The notes: generated by a model not told the origin, from the letters alone. Positions 22,744 through 34,783 are shown, counted from the stretch's first letter. The stretch is DNA of 64,000 nt from Gloeopeniophorella convolvens (GCA_022496205.1 WTXD01000002.1:992001-1056000); one strand, 5' to 3'. Numbers and translations: made by a program.

Positions 22744-25147
22744 ATGGCTCAGGACAACGAGTATGAAGTCGGTATGTGTCGCTGGCTACCCTACGGTCGA
22801 TATGTGTCTCATGCACCGTGCAGAGACCATCGTGAAGGCCAAGGTCTTCATGCGAGGCAAGAAGATGGGCTGGGTACGTTCAACTTGCGACATTGCTTCC
22901 ACGCTCCGTTTCTCATCCCTCACTTTCCACAGAAATTCCATGTCAAAGTACATTTCTTCTTCCCGTGCCGTCCTGTTCAGATACTAATCGTATATCGTCC
23001 CCCAGTGGAAGGGATACGGCCAGGCCGACAACACGTAGGTTCCGGCAGCACTCACACTCATCAGACACGTTGCTCATGCGTTGTTCGAAGATGGGAGCCC
23101 GAGCGATCTTTCGAGGGTAGCGGAGACGAGATTATCCAGAAGTTCTGGGACCGCGTCGATACACAGGGTCGAGACATAGGAGCTGTCGAGGGTTGGACCA
23201 ACGGTGAAGAAGTATATCCCACGGGGCCCCCGCGTACGTCTGCCCACGCCTAGTTCTGTCCCACAGCTTATCACCTTAATCAGGCCGCAGGAGGCAATCC
23301 TCCCATGGCAAAGGCAAAGCCCCGTCGCCTGTGGACGAGCCTCCGCCAGTGGAGGAATCGCCATCAAAGGAGACCCGGAAAATGAGGGCAAAGAGACCAC
23401 TCGAAGTTCAGGAGGCCGAGAGCCCTCCGAAGCGCAGGCGTGCAGCCTCGAGTCGGCGCAAGTCAGGAACACGAACTCCCCAAGCTGCGCCTCGAGAGAC
23501 ACATACGCCCGTGAGCCATCCGTTGTCTACGCGGCCTCCAGGGGGAGGTCTCTGACGCTCTTTAAGGTCCCCGATTCTGAGGAGGAACTCGTTCTGTTGG
23601 AGTCTCCTGCTAGGTTGAGTGCGTATGGTTGCATGCTCGTGTGACTTTGTGGCCAACTGAAGTGTGGCAAACTAGGCCTCAACGGAAAAGCCATCGATGG
23701 TAATGGCCATACCCCACTAGCGGTGAAGCAGACACCTCACACAGAAAATACTGCTGGTCATGATGTCGGGGACGAGGCGCCAAAACCCAAGCGCCGTGGC
23801 CGCCCTCCAAAATCGGCCAAGAAAGCTAACGATGCCGCTGACGCGGGTTCATCCTCCTTAACCGCGGTGGCCATTGAGGTGGACGCTCTGATGGAACCAC
23901 CTACTCCGCTTACGGTAGAGGAACCCCCACCAGAGCGGGGCGCACCGTCAGCCTCATCAAGCGCTAGGACGACGCGAAGGGTTTCGAAGGGCAGGGACGC
24001 CTCCCTCCTTACGTTTAGCAAAGAAAAGGGGGGCCTTCATACTATGAGAAGAAAAAAGGCCGCCAAAGACGAGGAAGCGGCTCGGGACGCCGTGGAAGTT
24101 GCTGAGCTCCTGGAGTCGGCCAGTGCGCCCATCGACAGTGTGGTGTTCACTACAGGCTCATCGAACGTTGAGATCGCTCTACATAACGAGGAGAAGGTTC
24201 CGACTGCCGCAGAGCTCCTGAGGCTGGCGGGCACCGAAAGCGCCGACGCCCGTTCACTTCCCGACTTTGAGGATGATTCCCACCCAAGTGCTAGCCCGAC
24301 AGTCGAGTAAGGAAATCTGCCAACTGCATATGTCGCTGTGATTGATGGAACGCTCGTCCAGGCTGCCAGACAAAATGCCTACGGCAATCAGTTTCCCTGA
24401 ATCTGCATCTAGCCGCCCCAGCCTGTGGTCAAGGTCAACAATCTTTGGCCCCTTGTACGTCCACTCAAGACACGAGGTGGCGCTGTTTCTGATCCTATCT
24501 TAGATCGCTTGGTGCTGGGCCATCGGGATTTGGAGCGACCTCACCGTCAGACGTGCAGTAAGCGATCATCTCGCTTTATGATCCACTGATAAGTTCATTC
24601 TCTTTTTCGAAGGTCGCCTCTCCAGGCTATCCAACCCTTCTTGCTCACCCTCAACAATGAAACGGCTATACCCCTGGCACTCAAGGATGTGTCAACAGCA
24701 GCCACGAGTGTCGTTCATATTGATAGGATTGCTCCGGGCTCCCAGGGCCCTCCGGGAAAGCTGTACAAATCGGACGCCGCTGTCACGCTCCTTGGCACGT
24801 TGCAAGCAGAAGGGTCTTGCGCTCGCTTAACACTCGACGGTGCGGCGGACGGGAAGCAGCGCCAGGCCTTTGAGATGTTCTGCAATCGATTGGAGGAAGG
24901 AGGACTGGTTCGTGGCTGCTTCTCCAGACCGTCGAATTGCTCATGAACGCCCGAACAGTTCATCGCGATGGCAGGTCCCGAGACCCTGGCTTGTTGCTCC
25001 TCTTCTAATCAAGAGTGCACTGAGAAACTATCAGTTGCTGATGCGCTGCGAGGGCTACCAGGGGCCATCGTCGTGACCCACGTCAAGATCGCCAATTACC
25101 CTGCGTTCGCCGACGCTGCCGTGCACGCGGAGACAGTCTGCTGGTAG
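22744..25147 (+). CDS. Chromodomain protein with unclassified C-terminal domain
   Basis: 601-aa protein from 12 exons: 22744-22771, 22824-22873, 22933-22947, 23006-23034, 23091-23233, 23284-23510, 23567-23618, 23676-24306, 24362-24454, 24504-24557, 24613-24907 and 24959-25147. The chromodomain (residues about 7-60) reads EYEVETIVKAKV, KFHVKWKGYG, DNTWEPERSF and IIQKFW. The Tyr and Trp positions of the methyl-lysine cage are present, so binding of H3K9me or a similar mark is likely. A basic, Pro/Ser-rich linker follows, with an AT-hook-like KRRGRPPKSAKK at about 240. The last 180 residues are compact (LTLNNETAIPLALKDV ... GAIVVTHVKIANYPAFADAA) but do not look like an HP1 chromoshadow domain. 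The third exon is only 15 nt (KFHVK). The chromodomain call is strong; the exact orthologue (HP1, Chp1/Chp2 type or other) is open. Confidence 0.78.
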
Positions 25148-25356
25148 GTACAGAGCGGGAAGGCAGTGGTACCCTTTTCTGGTAATCTCGGGCGTTGGAG
25201 CTGTGTGTTATCTTGATTCTCGACATGTCTATACAATGTTTCTCTGGAGAATCGTAGGCCGTATGCGCTGAGGGGCAGCCATTTGACGTTATCGCCGCCG
25301 TAATGCGTGAGGCCCCGTGGGAAGCCACGTGCACGTGATGAGACGCGCGCGGTATA

Positions 25357-25362
25357 ACGCGT
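25357..25362 (+). promoter_or_regulatory. ACGCGT (MluI cell-cycle box) upstream of RAD54
   Basis: The hexamer lies 55 bp before the RAD54 ATG, in the 269-bp spacer after the chromodomain gene. Two overlapping CACGTG-type palindromes occur just upstream (about 25327-25338). In yeasts ACGCGT drives G1/S expression of DNA-synthesis and repair genes; here that is inferred. Confidence 0.5.
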
Positions 25363-25416
25363 CCTCGCGTCTGCTGACTCGGAAGCTTTTCCTCCCACAT
25401 CCACGTCCGCCGCGAA

Positions 25417-28400
25417 ATGCTACGCAGAGCCCCCACAACGCCTGATGGAAAAGTTATCGACCGATATCATGAGAGCAACAGCCTCAGCAAACCCTTCAAG
25501 ACCCCTTCCCTCGTCGTGCAGCGTGCCCAGCCACAGAGAAAGCGCAAGCGCGTCTCGTACAAAGAGAACAAACCCGACTCCGACACTGATTCAGACTCTG
25601 GCAAGAAGTTTTCTAGGCGGCGCAAGTCTGCCGGCGATGTCGAGGGTCCGCCCGACAGCGTCCGCCAGTTCCCCGTCTATAAGCCCAAGCCGTTCAACGA
25701 GCTCAGCCACGCTAAATACACCATCCCCTCCATCACGGGCAAGAATGGAGAGGTCGTCAAGGCTGTCCCGTCGAATCCGTCGCTCGGCATCAGGCCGCTG
25801 GCTAAGCTGATACCCCGCCCGCTGCACGATCCCATGGAGGATCACGCGATCGTGCTCTACGATCCGACCATTGACACGCGCGAGACAGACGAGGAACGCC
25901 GCGAGAGAGAGAAGGAGGAGCAGCGGCTGCTCGCGGAGAAGGAGGCGCGGGAGAAGTGCGCGGGGATGTACAACCCGCACAAGAGCCTGCGCGAGCTGCT
26001 CGGCGGCGGCAAGCAGAAGAGCAGCCGGTCCAACAAGGTGCCGGTCGTTATCGACCCGCGCCTTGGGAACGTCCTCCGGCCTCATCAAGTGGAAGGAGTC
26101 AAGGTGCGTGCCGGTCCTTCCCTATACTGTGTATGACCTGATGTGGCGTCGTGCAGTTCTTGTACAAATGCGCGACGGGCATGATCGTCGAGAACCAATA
26201 CGGCTGCATCATGGCAGACGGGATGGGTCTCGGCAAGACACTGCAGTGCATCACCCTACTCTGGACGCTCTTGAAGCAGTCGCCTCATGCGGGTAGAGGC
26301 ACCATCGACAAGTGCATCATCGCCTGCCCTTCGACCTTGGTCAAGGGCTGGGGCAACGAGTTCGGTGGGTGATCGCGTCTTCTCCCTGAGGTCTACTAAT
26401 ATTTCCCAGTGAAATGGCTCGGCGAAGGTACCGTGAACCCTTTGGTCATTGATGGCAAGGGCGGAAAGGCCAATCTGCTCGAGCGGGTTGCGCGTTGGGT
26501 TGCAGCGAACGGGAGAAACATCACCCAACCCGGTAAGCCAGTCCCCACCCCACTGGGCCATTGCATCCTGATAATGTGGACAAGTCATGATCGTCTCATA
26601 TGAGACGCTGCGGACGCTCACTGCCTACCTGACGGGCTGCAAGGTCGGCCTTCTCCTTTGCGATGAGGGTCATCGCCTGAAGAACTCTGGTGCGCACGCC
26701 GCTCAAGCACTTTTTTGACTCCTTCTCATACGTCTGCAGATACACTCACGTACCGCTCCCTGGATTCGCTGGATGTGAAGCGCCGTGTCATCCTCACTGG
26801 TACTCCCATACAGGTACTCGATCAGTCTCGACACGCATACACTCGTTCATATCTGATGCCGCGCATAGAACGACCTCTCAGAGTACTTCTCGTTGCTCAG
26901 CTTCGTCAACCCGAACTTCCTGGGCTCGAAGAACGACTTCAGGAAGAACTACGAGATTGCAATTATTCGTGGCCGCGACGCAGATGCGACCGACGCGGAC
27001 AAGGCCAAGTGTGAGAAGAAGCTGAAAGAGCTTGGCGAGGCGGTCTCCAAGTTCATCATCCGCCGGACGAACGACCTTCTCTCGAAATACTGTACGTCCA
27101 TGGCCCGAACGCTTCGCACCCACGCACTCACAACTCTTTGCAGTGCCGGTCAAATACGAGCATGTCGTCTTCTGTGGACTGTCGGACTTCCAGTTGTCGC
27201 TCTACAAGCTCTTTATTTCGTCGCCTGAGATCCAAGCTTTGCTTCGTGGTATAGACTCCCAGCCCCTGAAGGCGATCAATATCCTCAAGAAGCTCTGCAA
27301 CCACCCTGAACTCTTGGACTTGCCCAACGATCTGCGCGGTTCCGAACATCTGATACCCGAAGGCTTCTGCGGTGCTGGTCAGACAGCCTCTTCGAAAGGT
27401 CGTGGTAATAAGAACGAAGACGTGCACTGTGAATGGAGCGGAAAATTCCTCATCTTAGAAAGGTATGGTAGGTTTCACGTTAGGAGGCGGTCGCTTACAA
27501 CGACACGAAGATTCCTTCATCGTATCCGGACGGAGACCACCGACAAGATTGTGCTCATCAGTAACTATACACAAACACTAGACATTTTCGAGAAGATGCT
27601 CAGGAACAAAAAGTATGTCGCTCAGCCCTGCTCATTTGTGACAACCCTAACGCCACCTAGATACGGCTACTTCCGCCTGGATGGGAGCATGTCCATCACC
27701 AAGCGGCAAAAATTTGTAGATCAGTTTAACAATCCCGAGGGCAAGGAGTTTGTCTTTTTGCTGAGCAGCAAGGCCGGTGGATGCGGCATCAACCTCATCG
27801 GGGCCAACCGCCTGATCCTGTTCGATCCAGGTGAGCGCTTTAGAATTGTAGCTCCTGCCACGATACTCAAGAGGTTCTCTAGACTGGAACCCGGCCGCGG
27901 ATCAGCAGGCTCTTGCACGCGTGTGGCGTGACGGGCAAAAGAAGGAATGTAAGTACTTGCATTCGCTATGTCGTCGCCGTCGTTCTTATGCACTACCCAG
28001 GCTTCGTCTACCGCTTCATTACCACCGGCACGATTGAAGAGAAAATCTTCCAGCGCCAAGCTTCTAAGCAAGCTCTTTCTTCGGCCGTGGTCGATGAGAA
28101 TGAAGATGCAGAACGCCACTTCTCCACTGACGCTCTGAGGAAGTTGTTCCTGTTCAACGAGCGTACGCTCTGCGAGACGCATGAGACATTCAAGTGCAAG
28201 CGTTGCAAGAACGGCAAACAGGTGATCAAGTCCTCAGCACTGCTCTATGGCGACGCCAGCACGTAAGTTCTCTCCAATCCTGTGAGACCACAGCTTGCTC
28301 AGCCTGCCCACAGGTGGAACCACTTCACCAACGAGGAACTAAAAAACAACCACGATGACCTGCTCAGGGCTGAGGTCGGCAACCCAGAAGTTTCATTCGT

Positions 28401-28422
28401 ATTCCAGTACATCAGCCACTAG
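25417..28422 (+). CDS. RAD54: DNA repair and recombination ATPase Rad54
   Basis: 815-aa Swi2/Snf2 ATPase from 12 exons (25417-26103, 26157-26364, 26410-26532, 26585-26689, 26740-26813, 26869-27091, 27144-27462, 27511-27612, 27661-27830, 27883-27948, 28001-28262, 28314-28422). Rad54 is the dsDNA translocase that stimulates Rad51 strand exchange in homologous recombination. The helicase motifs appear in order: [15 protein letters not shown], Walker [12 protein letters not shown], motif II as the Rad54-type [58 protein letters not shown], and motif VI within [11 protein letters not shown]. The N-terminus is basic, as in Rad54 proteins that bind Rad51. The C-terminal zinc-like segment [16 protein letters not shown] is also typical. 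Length and order match the family. Confidence 0.97.
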
Positions 28423-28529
28423 ATCCCTTGCTTTGTTTTTGTTGCTCATTTAGATTACGGCTTACCCTGCATTGGACATTGTACTGTACAGTAGCAATAC
28501 ATGTATTATCATGACTCTCGAATCAAGCA

Positions 28530-29825
28530 TCATAAGAAGTCAGACCAGCTCCCCCAGTCCCCTCCTGCAGACCGCACCTTCACCTTCTCGCCCGCGGGGC
28601 CGAAGTAAGACGCCTTGAACCACGATTGCATCTCCTCCTCGCTGTATGGTCCGAATATTTGGCCCTCCTGGCCCGTAGAACCGGGCACGTCCCACTTGTA
28701 CTCGTACTTGACGTCCGCGGATGGAGGCACCCACGAGGGCTCGACCTTGCCCGCAGACCTGACGGAGCGCACGAGCTCCTCGTACGTCCGCGAGTAGATA
28801 TCCGTGTCGCCGAGCGCGAGGAGGGTCGACGCAAGGTCCGTGAGCTGCTCGACGTCCGACGGTGGCTCAGCCTGGCGATGGCTGCCCGGACCAGAGCTCT
28901 GCGCCGCCGCTTTGCCTGCGCGGGAGACGGAGCTGGAGTAACAACTGTTGTGAGACGGTGGTACTCAAGCGGCACAGAGGCCCGACGGACGGACGCACCC
29001 CGACTGCTTCGTCTTGCCCTGCTTCGCGCGCGCACCGAGCCGCTGCAGCGCCTCGAGCACCGTCTCCCCCTTCCTCAGCATCGCGAGCACCTCGCGCTCG
29101 ACCGCCTCCTTCCCCCCACGCCGCTCGAGCTCGCGCTCCTCCGCCTGCGCGCGCTCCCGCAGCGCGCGCTCCTGGCGGCGCTTGCGCCGGCGCGCCTGCT
29201 TCATCTCGCGCTCGTCGACGCCGTCCATCCAGCGGTCGTGCAGCGCGTGCGGGTCGAACGTGCGCACGTACGTGCCGTCTTCGGCGAACTTGCCCTCCTC
29301 CATCTCCTCGCGCATGTTGAACGACGAGAGCTCGAAGCCCATCCCAGCCTTCTGCCGCCGCGCCGCGTCGTCCTCGTCCTCCGGCTCGCCGTCGTCGTCG
29401 CCGTCCGAGCCCGACGACGAGCCCCCCGAGCCCGCGCCGCGCCCGAACTCCTGCCCCTCGATGTCGCCCAGCCGCAGGAACTTCTCCGGCTCCTTGCCGC
29501 TCAGCGCGGCGGCCGCGTCCTTGGCCGGCTTGTCTGCCGTGGCGAACATGTCGTCGTCCTCGTCGTCCGCGCCGCCGTCTGCGCCGGCGCGCCGGCTGAG
29601 CACGACGCCCTCGCCGTCGTCGCTCGAGTCCGAGTCGTAGCCCTCTGTCTTCACCCGTCCCTTGCGCGTTGCGGAAGGGTTCTCCAACGCGGCATCCACT
29701 TCCTCTTCAAAGTTGGCAGAGTCATCTGCTGGTTCCACGAAGCGCGTCTTTTTCGATGGCCGCGCGCCAGAGCTCCCAGGATCTGGGGCGCCGGCGGAGC
29801 GTTTGGCCTGGTCTCTTGGAGGCAT
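28530..29825 (-). CDS. LIN1: Lin1/CD2BP2 family GYF-domain protein (U5 snRNP associated)
   Basis: About 397 aa, coding from 29825 to 28530 with one intron. CD2BP2/Lin1 associates with the U5/tri-snRNP through Prp6/Dib1 homologues and is used in spliceosome assembly. The N-terminus has a basic PSKKTRFVEP start, then acidic runs, the conserved GFELSSFNMREEMEEGKF and GTYVRTFDPHALHDRWMDGV motifs, and a charged coiled-coil stretch. The C-terminal GYF domain reads EYKWDVPG, IFGPYSEEEMQSWFKASYF and ends DWGSWSDF. The intron has a clear GTGCGT donor at 28998, but several acceptors are possible; the frame-closing choice puts exon 2 at 28896. It converges with RAD54 (107 bp apart). Confidence 0.9.
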
Positions 29826-30049
29826 AGTGGGAGGTGAACAGTCGGGGCGAGTTGAACAGGTGGCAGAGTGCGAACCAACTGACACGAAGAACGGATTATG
29901 GAGCGGGCCCGGGCCGCCAGGCCGCGGAACCATCTCACCCGTCCGATCTCGGCGATGCCTCTGGGGTAGTTGCAAAGTATGATACAGTTGTTCAAGTGAC
30001 CAACGCAACACGGAACAGTAGCCCGGCCGCGGGAAACTCTAAGGTGTAG

Positions 30050-31898
30050 CTAATTCCTGGAGTCTACTGCTTCTACAGTCGTCGGCAATCGTCGTCGTGG
30101 GGTATTCGGGTCCTCTACATCGTCAGCGTGCATGAGACCTTCCTCCTCGGCATCGTGCACGGACGTCCGGCGTCCGCGCATAGAGGGGTGTGGACGGTAT
30201 ATGAAGGACTGTGTCACGATAAGAACGTCAAACATGAGTGTGCCGCCGCTTCCGAGGAGGAATCTGTCAAAAGTTTTCAGCGAACAGGTGCACGTGGCGC
30301 GGTTTAGAAGAACGCACGGCATGCTCTCTTTGAGAAAGGCGGAAGACTCGGCGGGGGTGCCTTGCATGCTGGGTGAAGACAGCAAAGACAGCACGTAAAA
30401 GAAGTTGCCGAGGAACGCAAAAACAAAAAGGAACATTGACAACCCCTGCAAGTATGTTAGCAATGGGCATTTTTGTGACACATATAGTCGTACCTCTACG
30501 GATTTTCGAACATACTAGCGTGCGCATCGCATTCAGCCACGGGTCCGCCATAGGCGGGGAAGAAACGTACATTTTTCCATATTTGCGGAAGTCTGGATGT
30601 CAGATAGAGTGTTGTGCATGTCCACGCCGAGATGCGACCGATGATACGTTCCAGTGAAGGCCCATCCGTCGGTTCGTCGTGCTTGAAGATATAGTCATGG
30701 TGTGGTTCGTCAAACGCCAAGGCCACAGGGGGCGGTGGGGCACCTCCAGCGGACGGGGATGGTAGAACTACGCCTGCAACGGCTGGAGCGGATGGTGACA
30801 AAACCCTTCCGAGCTGGATGCTCCCGGGAACATCCACCCCGTGCGCACGCATATTCAGAACGCCGACGCCGAACAGTGCCCAAGCGCTCATGAATACCAT
30901 GGTTGCGCCGCGTTTGCTAGCGCGCGAGCTCCGCCGGCGCTGGCTCTCTTCATGATCCCGGTGCCAGTCCTGATCCTCCTCTTGCAGGGAAGCCCTTTGC
31001 AAGGAACGGCCTCGAGCCAACGGGTCGAAATCGTCAGTCGAAGCTGTGATTTGCAGCGATGTTGGTATGGGTGAGACCACTATGCCTTGTCTGCCGGCTG
31101 CGCGACTGTTGCCGCTGGAGGGATGGCGCTCCTTGCTCCACGAAACATGCTTGCGTCGGCCGGATCTCTCGGAATGTATGCTGTCCGCCAGCATGGTCAA
31201 GGCGTCCTCGTCAACCTCGTCGTCTTCTCCGCTGCGGTGGTAAGGATCGTTATCCAGAAGACCATCAAGGCTCTGCCGCGGCCATCGCGTGTGTGGGTAC
31301 GCAGAGGACGGAGGCTCATTCCGTTGTGATGCGAGGACGGCAGCAGCGGTAGCCACGTTCGCAGCGGCCGCGGAGAGCGTGCGGTAATGCGACGGCGCCC
31401 TCTCGAGCGACGCGCGATGGGCGACAGATCCCGCACGTGAGCGGGGATGGTTGAAGACTGAGACAGTGGGAGTTGCAGTTTTGCGATAGTAGAAGTACTG
31501 GGTGAGAAGCGTGATGTCGACAAAGCAGAAATACGTGGCTAGCCATGTCTGGGGGGAAGTGAGCGTCAAAAGGGGCAATGAGACGGGGTGCGTTTACTTG
31601 GAAAGGGAGTTGGTGAGTGAGGAGGCATCCGATGAGGTTCGTCATGTCGCCTACATGGCGAGATTTGAGAGCGCATCAAGATGTGGCGAGTGAGAATCGA
31701 TACACACCCGCGAGCCAGTTAGCGAGAAAGGGGAGCGCAAGGCCCTCGACGGACTGCCGTCGGGCATTTTCGAGGACCTGGCTGAGATCCGGCGTTATCG
31801 AGAGTGCGGGGTTTGCGGTGAACAAGGACTCACGGAAATTGGGCACCGAGCCAGAGGAGGATAGAGAGGTAGCCAGTGCAGTCGCTGAAGAGGGACAT
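30050..31898 (-). CDS. PQ-loop vacuolar amino-acid transporter (Ypq/PQLC2 family)
   Basis: 510-aa seven-helix protein from exons 31898-31834, 31781-31708, 31650-31598, 31548-30571, 30514-30494, 30445-30318 and 30263-30050. Ypq1-3 and PQLC2 move cationic amino acids across the vacuole/lysosome membrane. Both PQ motifs are present: GAQFPQVLENARRQSVEGL in the first repeat, and SRLPQIWKNYVRKSVEGLS in the second. The second motif is completed only when a 21-nt micro-exon (30494-30514) is included. Helices TWLATYFCFVDITLLTQYFYY, MFLFVFAFLGNFFYVLSLL and LLGSGGTLMFDVLIVTQSFIY match the family. Between helices 3 and 4 there is a polar insertion of about 200 residues, much longer than in yeast Ypq1. 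It shares a 260-bp divergent promoter with the LisH/CTLH gene. Confidence 0.9.
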
Positions 31899-32158
31899 GG
31901 GGGAGAAAGAGGGCGACGCTGGGGCGCCAGGCGTGCGTGCAGAGTAAATGTCGTAACTGGCAGAGTAGCGCTGTCTGCTTTGCCAGGCTTTGCCGGATAC
32001 TTAAGTACTGGCCAGGATGATCTTGTTTCGCCTCGGGCGCCAGTCTCGCGTTACATACTCAACAGCATTCAATTATTGAGATTACTTATTGATATTGTGA
32101 GCCACCCGCCCCCGCCAGCCGACCTCTCCCTTTTCAACCACTGCACGTTCACCCGACC
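31899..32158. promoter_or_regulatory. Divergent promoter region (YPQ / LisH-CTLH genes)
   Basis: 260 bp between divergent ATGs. It contains AT-richer sequence near 32065-32100. I see no TATA box or other gene. Confidence 0.45.
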
Positions 32159-33440
32159 ATGTCTTCTCCCTCAGTTCGCGGCCCCACCCCACAACAGTTG
32201 GTAGGTTTCACACCTGCTGCCGACTGCCGTAAACATCTCTGACAGCGCCCCACAGCGTGCGCTCATCTTGGATTACCTCCTCCAGCGCTGCTACACCCGC
32301 ACCGCCAGGGCATTCGCGGCAGACAGCACCATTCGCCACCTCGACGCGGACGGAGACGAGATCCTCCGCCCAGAGTGCGAAGGCGACTCCCACGGCATCA
32401 CCGACGAGACCCTGCGTCAGGCTGACCAAAGACGGGGTACGATTTTGGCATCTCGTCATCTGTCCCAATACATTAAATCCTCGTTCACCTAGATGTCCAA
32501 ATAAGCATTCTCTCTGGACATATAGACGACGCAATTGGTCTTCTAGACGCAAAGTTCCCCGCTATCCTGGACCGCTCATTGCCACAAGGCCCAGAGCCTG
32601 ATACCGCGAGCGATGACTCTACAGACACTGGCCCTGCACAGGCTGTGGCGAAACAGCCTCAGCCAGAGTTCGTCGGAACAGTCCTGCCATTTACTATAGA
32701 ACCTGCGCACCTTTACCTCGATCTCCGTATATTGGCTTTCATCGAGGCATCCCGGACTAGGCCTCTCCCCTACCCGAGCGCGAAAGCTGCACCCATCGAC
32801 GTAGACCCTATCCCCCGTATCTCTACCCCTAACAACCTTCGACCCGAGACGGACAGTGACGCCCACCTTGCCCAGCTGCTAAAATATGTCTATGAGCTAT
32901 ACGATTGCGCGCAAGCCCTCAAGGATCCACATGAGCGGGCGGAATACCAACACGAGCTCAGCACCGTCTGCAGCTTGCTGGCATACAAGGTACCGGAGCA
33001 AAGCCCCGTGGCAAACTACTTCAGCCAGGAACGCAGGCAGACTGTTGCCGACGAAATCAACAGTGCCATACTACGTATGGCAATATTCTTGACTCAAGCG
33101 TATGGCAATCATTCTCATCTAACTCTATCGTAGATCGAGCGGGTCTCGCGCCTATCTCACGTCTCGAGCTCCTCATCAGATACACCACTGCGATATGGAG
33201 TTATATGAACGATCATGGGTATCGCGTCGCACCTTCGCGAGGGTGGCCAGCTGGTGTGGCGATGCCCTCACGGCACCAACCCGTCTTCACGTTGGTCTCT
33301 TCCAACACGAAGCCAGGCACATCAAAGAAGGAAGACCTCGAGGTGCGTCATATACCTTTTGTAACTTGCTCTCCATCATCTCAACTTGTGGCTGGCAGGT
33401 TGCACCCTCTTTCGACCTCAAGCACTTCCTATCCCCCTGA
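32159..33440 (+). CDS. LisH-CTLH/CRA domain protein (RanBPM C-terminal/GID-type)
   Basis: Exons 32159-32200, 32256-32436 and one from 32493, then two more introns before the stop at 33440. A LisH-like helix pair comes first (RALILDYLLQRCYTRTARAF), then CTLH-type helices (VQISILSGHIDDAIGLLDAKFPAIL, HLYLDLRILAFIEASR) and a CRA segment (LLKYVYELYDCAQAL, YQHELSTVCSLLAYKVPE, ADEINSAIL). This is the C-terminal architecture of RanBP9/Vid30 and other subunits of the GID/CTLH ubiquitin ligase, which in yeast degrades gluconeogenic enzymes. There is no SPRY domain in front, so it is a short family member rather than a full Vid30 orthologue. The tail (PSFDLKHFLSP) follows the last intron (about 33344-33400). 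Confidence 0.8.
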
Positions 33441-33639
33441 TCCCAAAAAGACGTCACCCTGTCTTCGACCTATGCAAACGCACTCTCTGGGCAATGTAAT
33501 CTACGCACAACTCAGCATACCGTTATCGTGTTACCCGTACTCGCTTTGTGAATCCTGTCTGTACTTACTGCATTCTGTATTGTTTCCATGATCAATCGCA
33601 AGGTACATGTTCTAGTATGTTCGTCAGGATAGCCCTCTG

Positions 33640-34783
33640 TTATATTACAATGGTCACATCCTCCCATCGCCCCTCATTGACCTTCTTTAGTTCCTCCCGC
33701 GTAACGCCGCTCGCGCGACATCCTAGCACCTTCAGATACTCCCAGCGACTCCAGGCGACACGCTCCAGCGCCTTCTCCTCGCCCCATGCTGGCTGCCCCA
33801 ACCACTCATTAAACGAGACATCTAACAGTTCGAGAAGCGGGCATTTATCCGGCAGCCGGTGCAGGGGAATAGGCGCAGACAAGTGGACCAGCGCGAGGCG
33901 CGTCAGCGAGGGCGGCAGCGCAAGGACGGTGGGTATCGACAAAGACGTATTAAGGACCGCGAGCGCCGTGAGCGACTGCGCCCGAGGGCCAGCATCACCC
34001 ACATCCGCGTCCCATACCGCCTCGGCTGGGCTTTCTTGCCCGTCCGCGTCTGCCGCCTCTCTGGCATCCAGAACAGCTTCGCGGAAAAAGTCCGGCCGCA
34101 AGAACGCCCTGAGCCCCACGACGACGACCTCGCCGTCCGCGCTACGCTCCCCCCCGAGCAGCGCCAACAGCGCCGGGCTGCCCAGCGGGCGCTGCACCGC
34201 GCACATACGCATGAGCTGCCGCCGGTGCTGCGGCGCGAGGTACGGCGCGAGCTGCGCAAGGAAGTCTGCGTCCGTCCCGTAGTGCTGCAGCACCGCATGC
34301 AGGCAGAGCTCCGTCAGCGGCGGCACGCGGCGGCGGCGCCCCTGCGCTGCAATGCCGTTGCTGCTGTCATGCGCAAAGAAGAGCGAGAGCGCCGCAGCGC
34401 GCCACGCGGGGTCCTGGGCTGTCGCTTTTGGCGGCGCGGCGGCGGCGGCCCAGCTTCGGGGGATAGGTCCTGCCACTGGTGGGCCGGGCGTGGCCTTCGC
34501 GTCAACGTTGGGGGGTGGCGACGGCAGGGGATAGAGCTGCAGACCGTATATCTCAGCATACGGCAGCGAGGGCACCACCGAGCGTAGTGTGGGAGCAGCA
34601 TGTGCTCGGGATCGATGGGCGTTCAACGTGTGCCGGAAGTGTTCACCACTGTGCCCTTGTCAGTTATTTCAAGGGCTCCAGTCGCCTACAACAAGCAGTA
34701 GCGCACCGAAGTGTATGGAGGAGATCGTTAACATCCTTTCTGACCTTGGCTGGTTGGCTGGCACCCAGGCCTCTCGGGTCCAT
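33640..34783 (-). CDS. Leucine-rich protein of unknown function
   Basis: 361-aa protein from exons 34783-34707 and 34648-33640. The first exon supplies the only reasonable ATG (MDPRGLGASQPAKVRKDVND) and splices in frame to GEHFRHTLNAHRSRA; without it the large ORF has no ATG at its start. The middle part is Ala/Leu-rich and helical (LTELCLHAVLQHY, QLAPYLAPQHRRQLMRM). The C-terminal part has leucine-rich-repeat rhythm (LTALAVLNTSL, LTRLALVHLSAPI, CPLLELLDVSFNEWL, WEYLKVLGCRASG), as in fungal F-box/LRR proteins. I see no convincing F-box. Function cannot be stated. It converges with the LisH/CTLH gene (199 bp apart). Confidence 0.75.
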
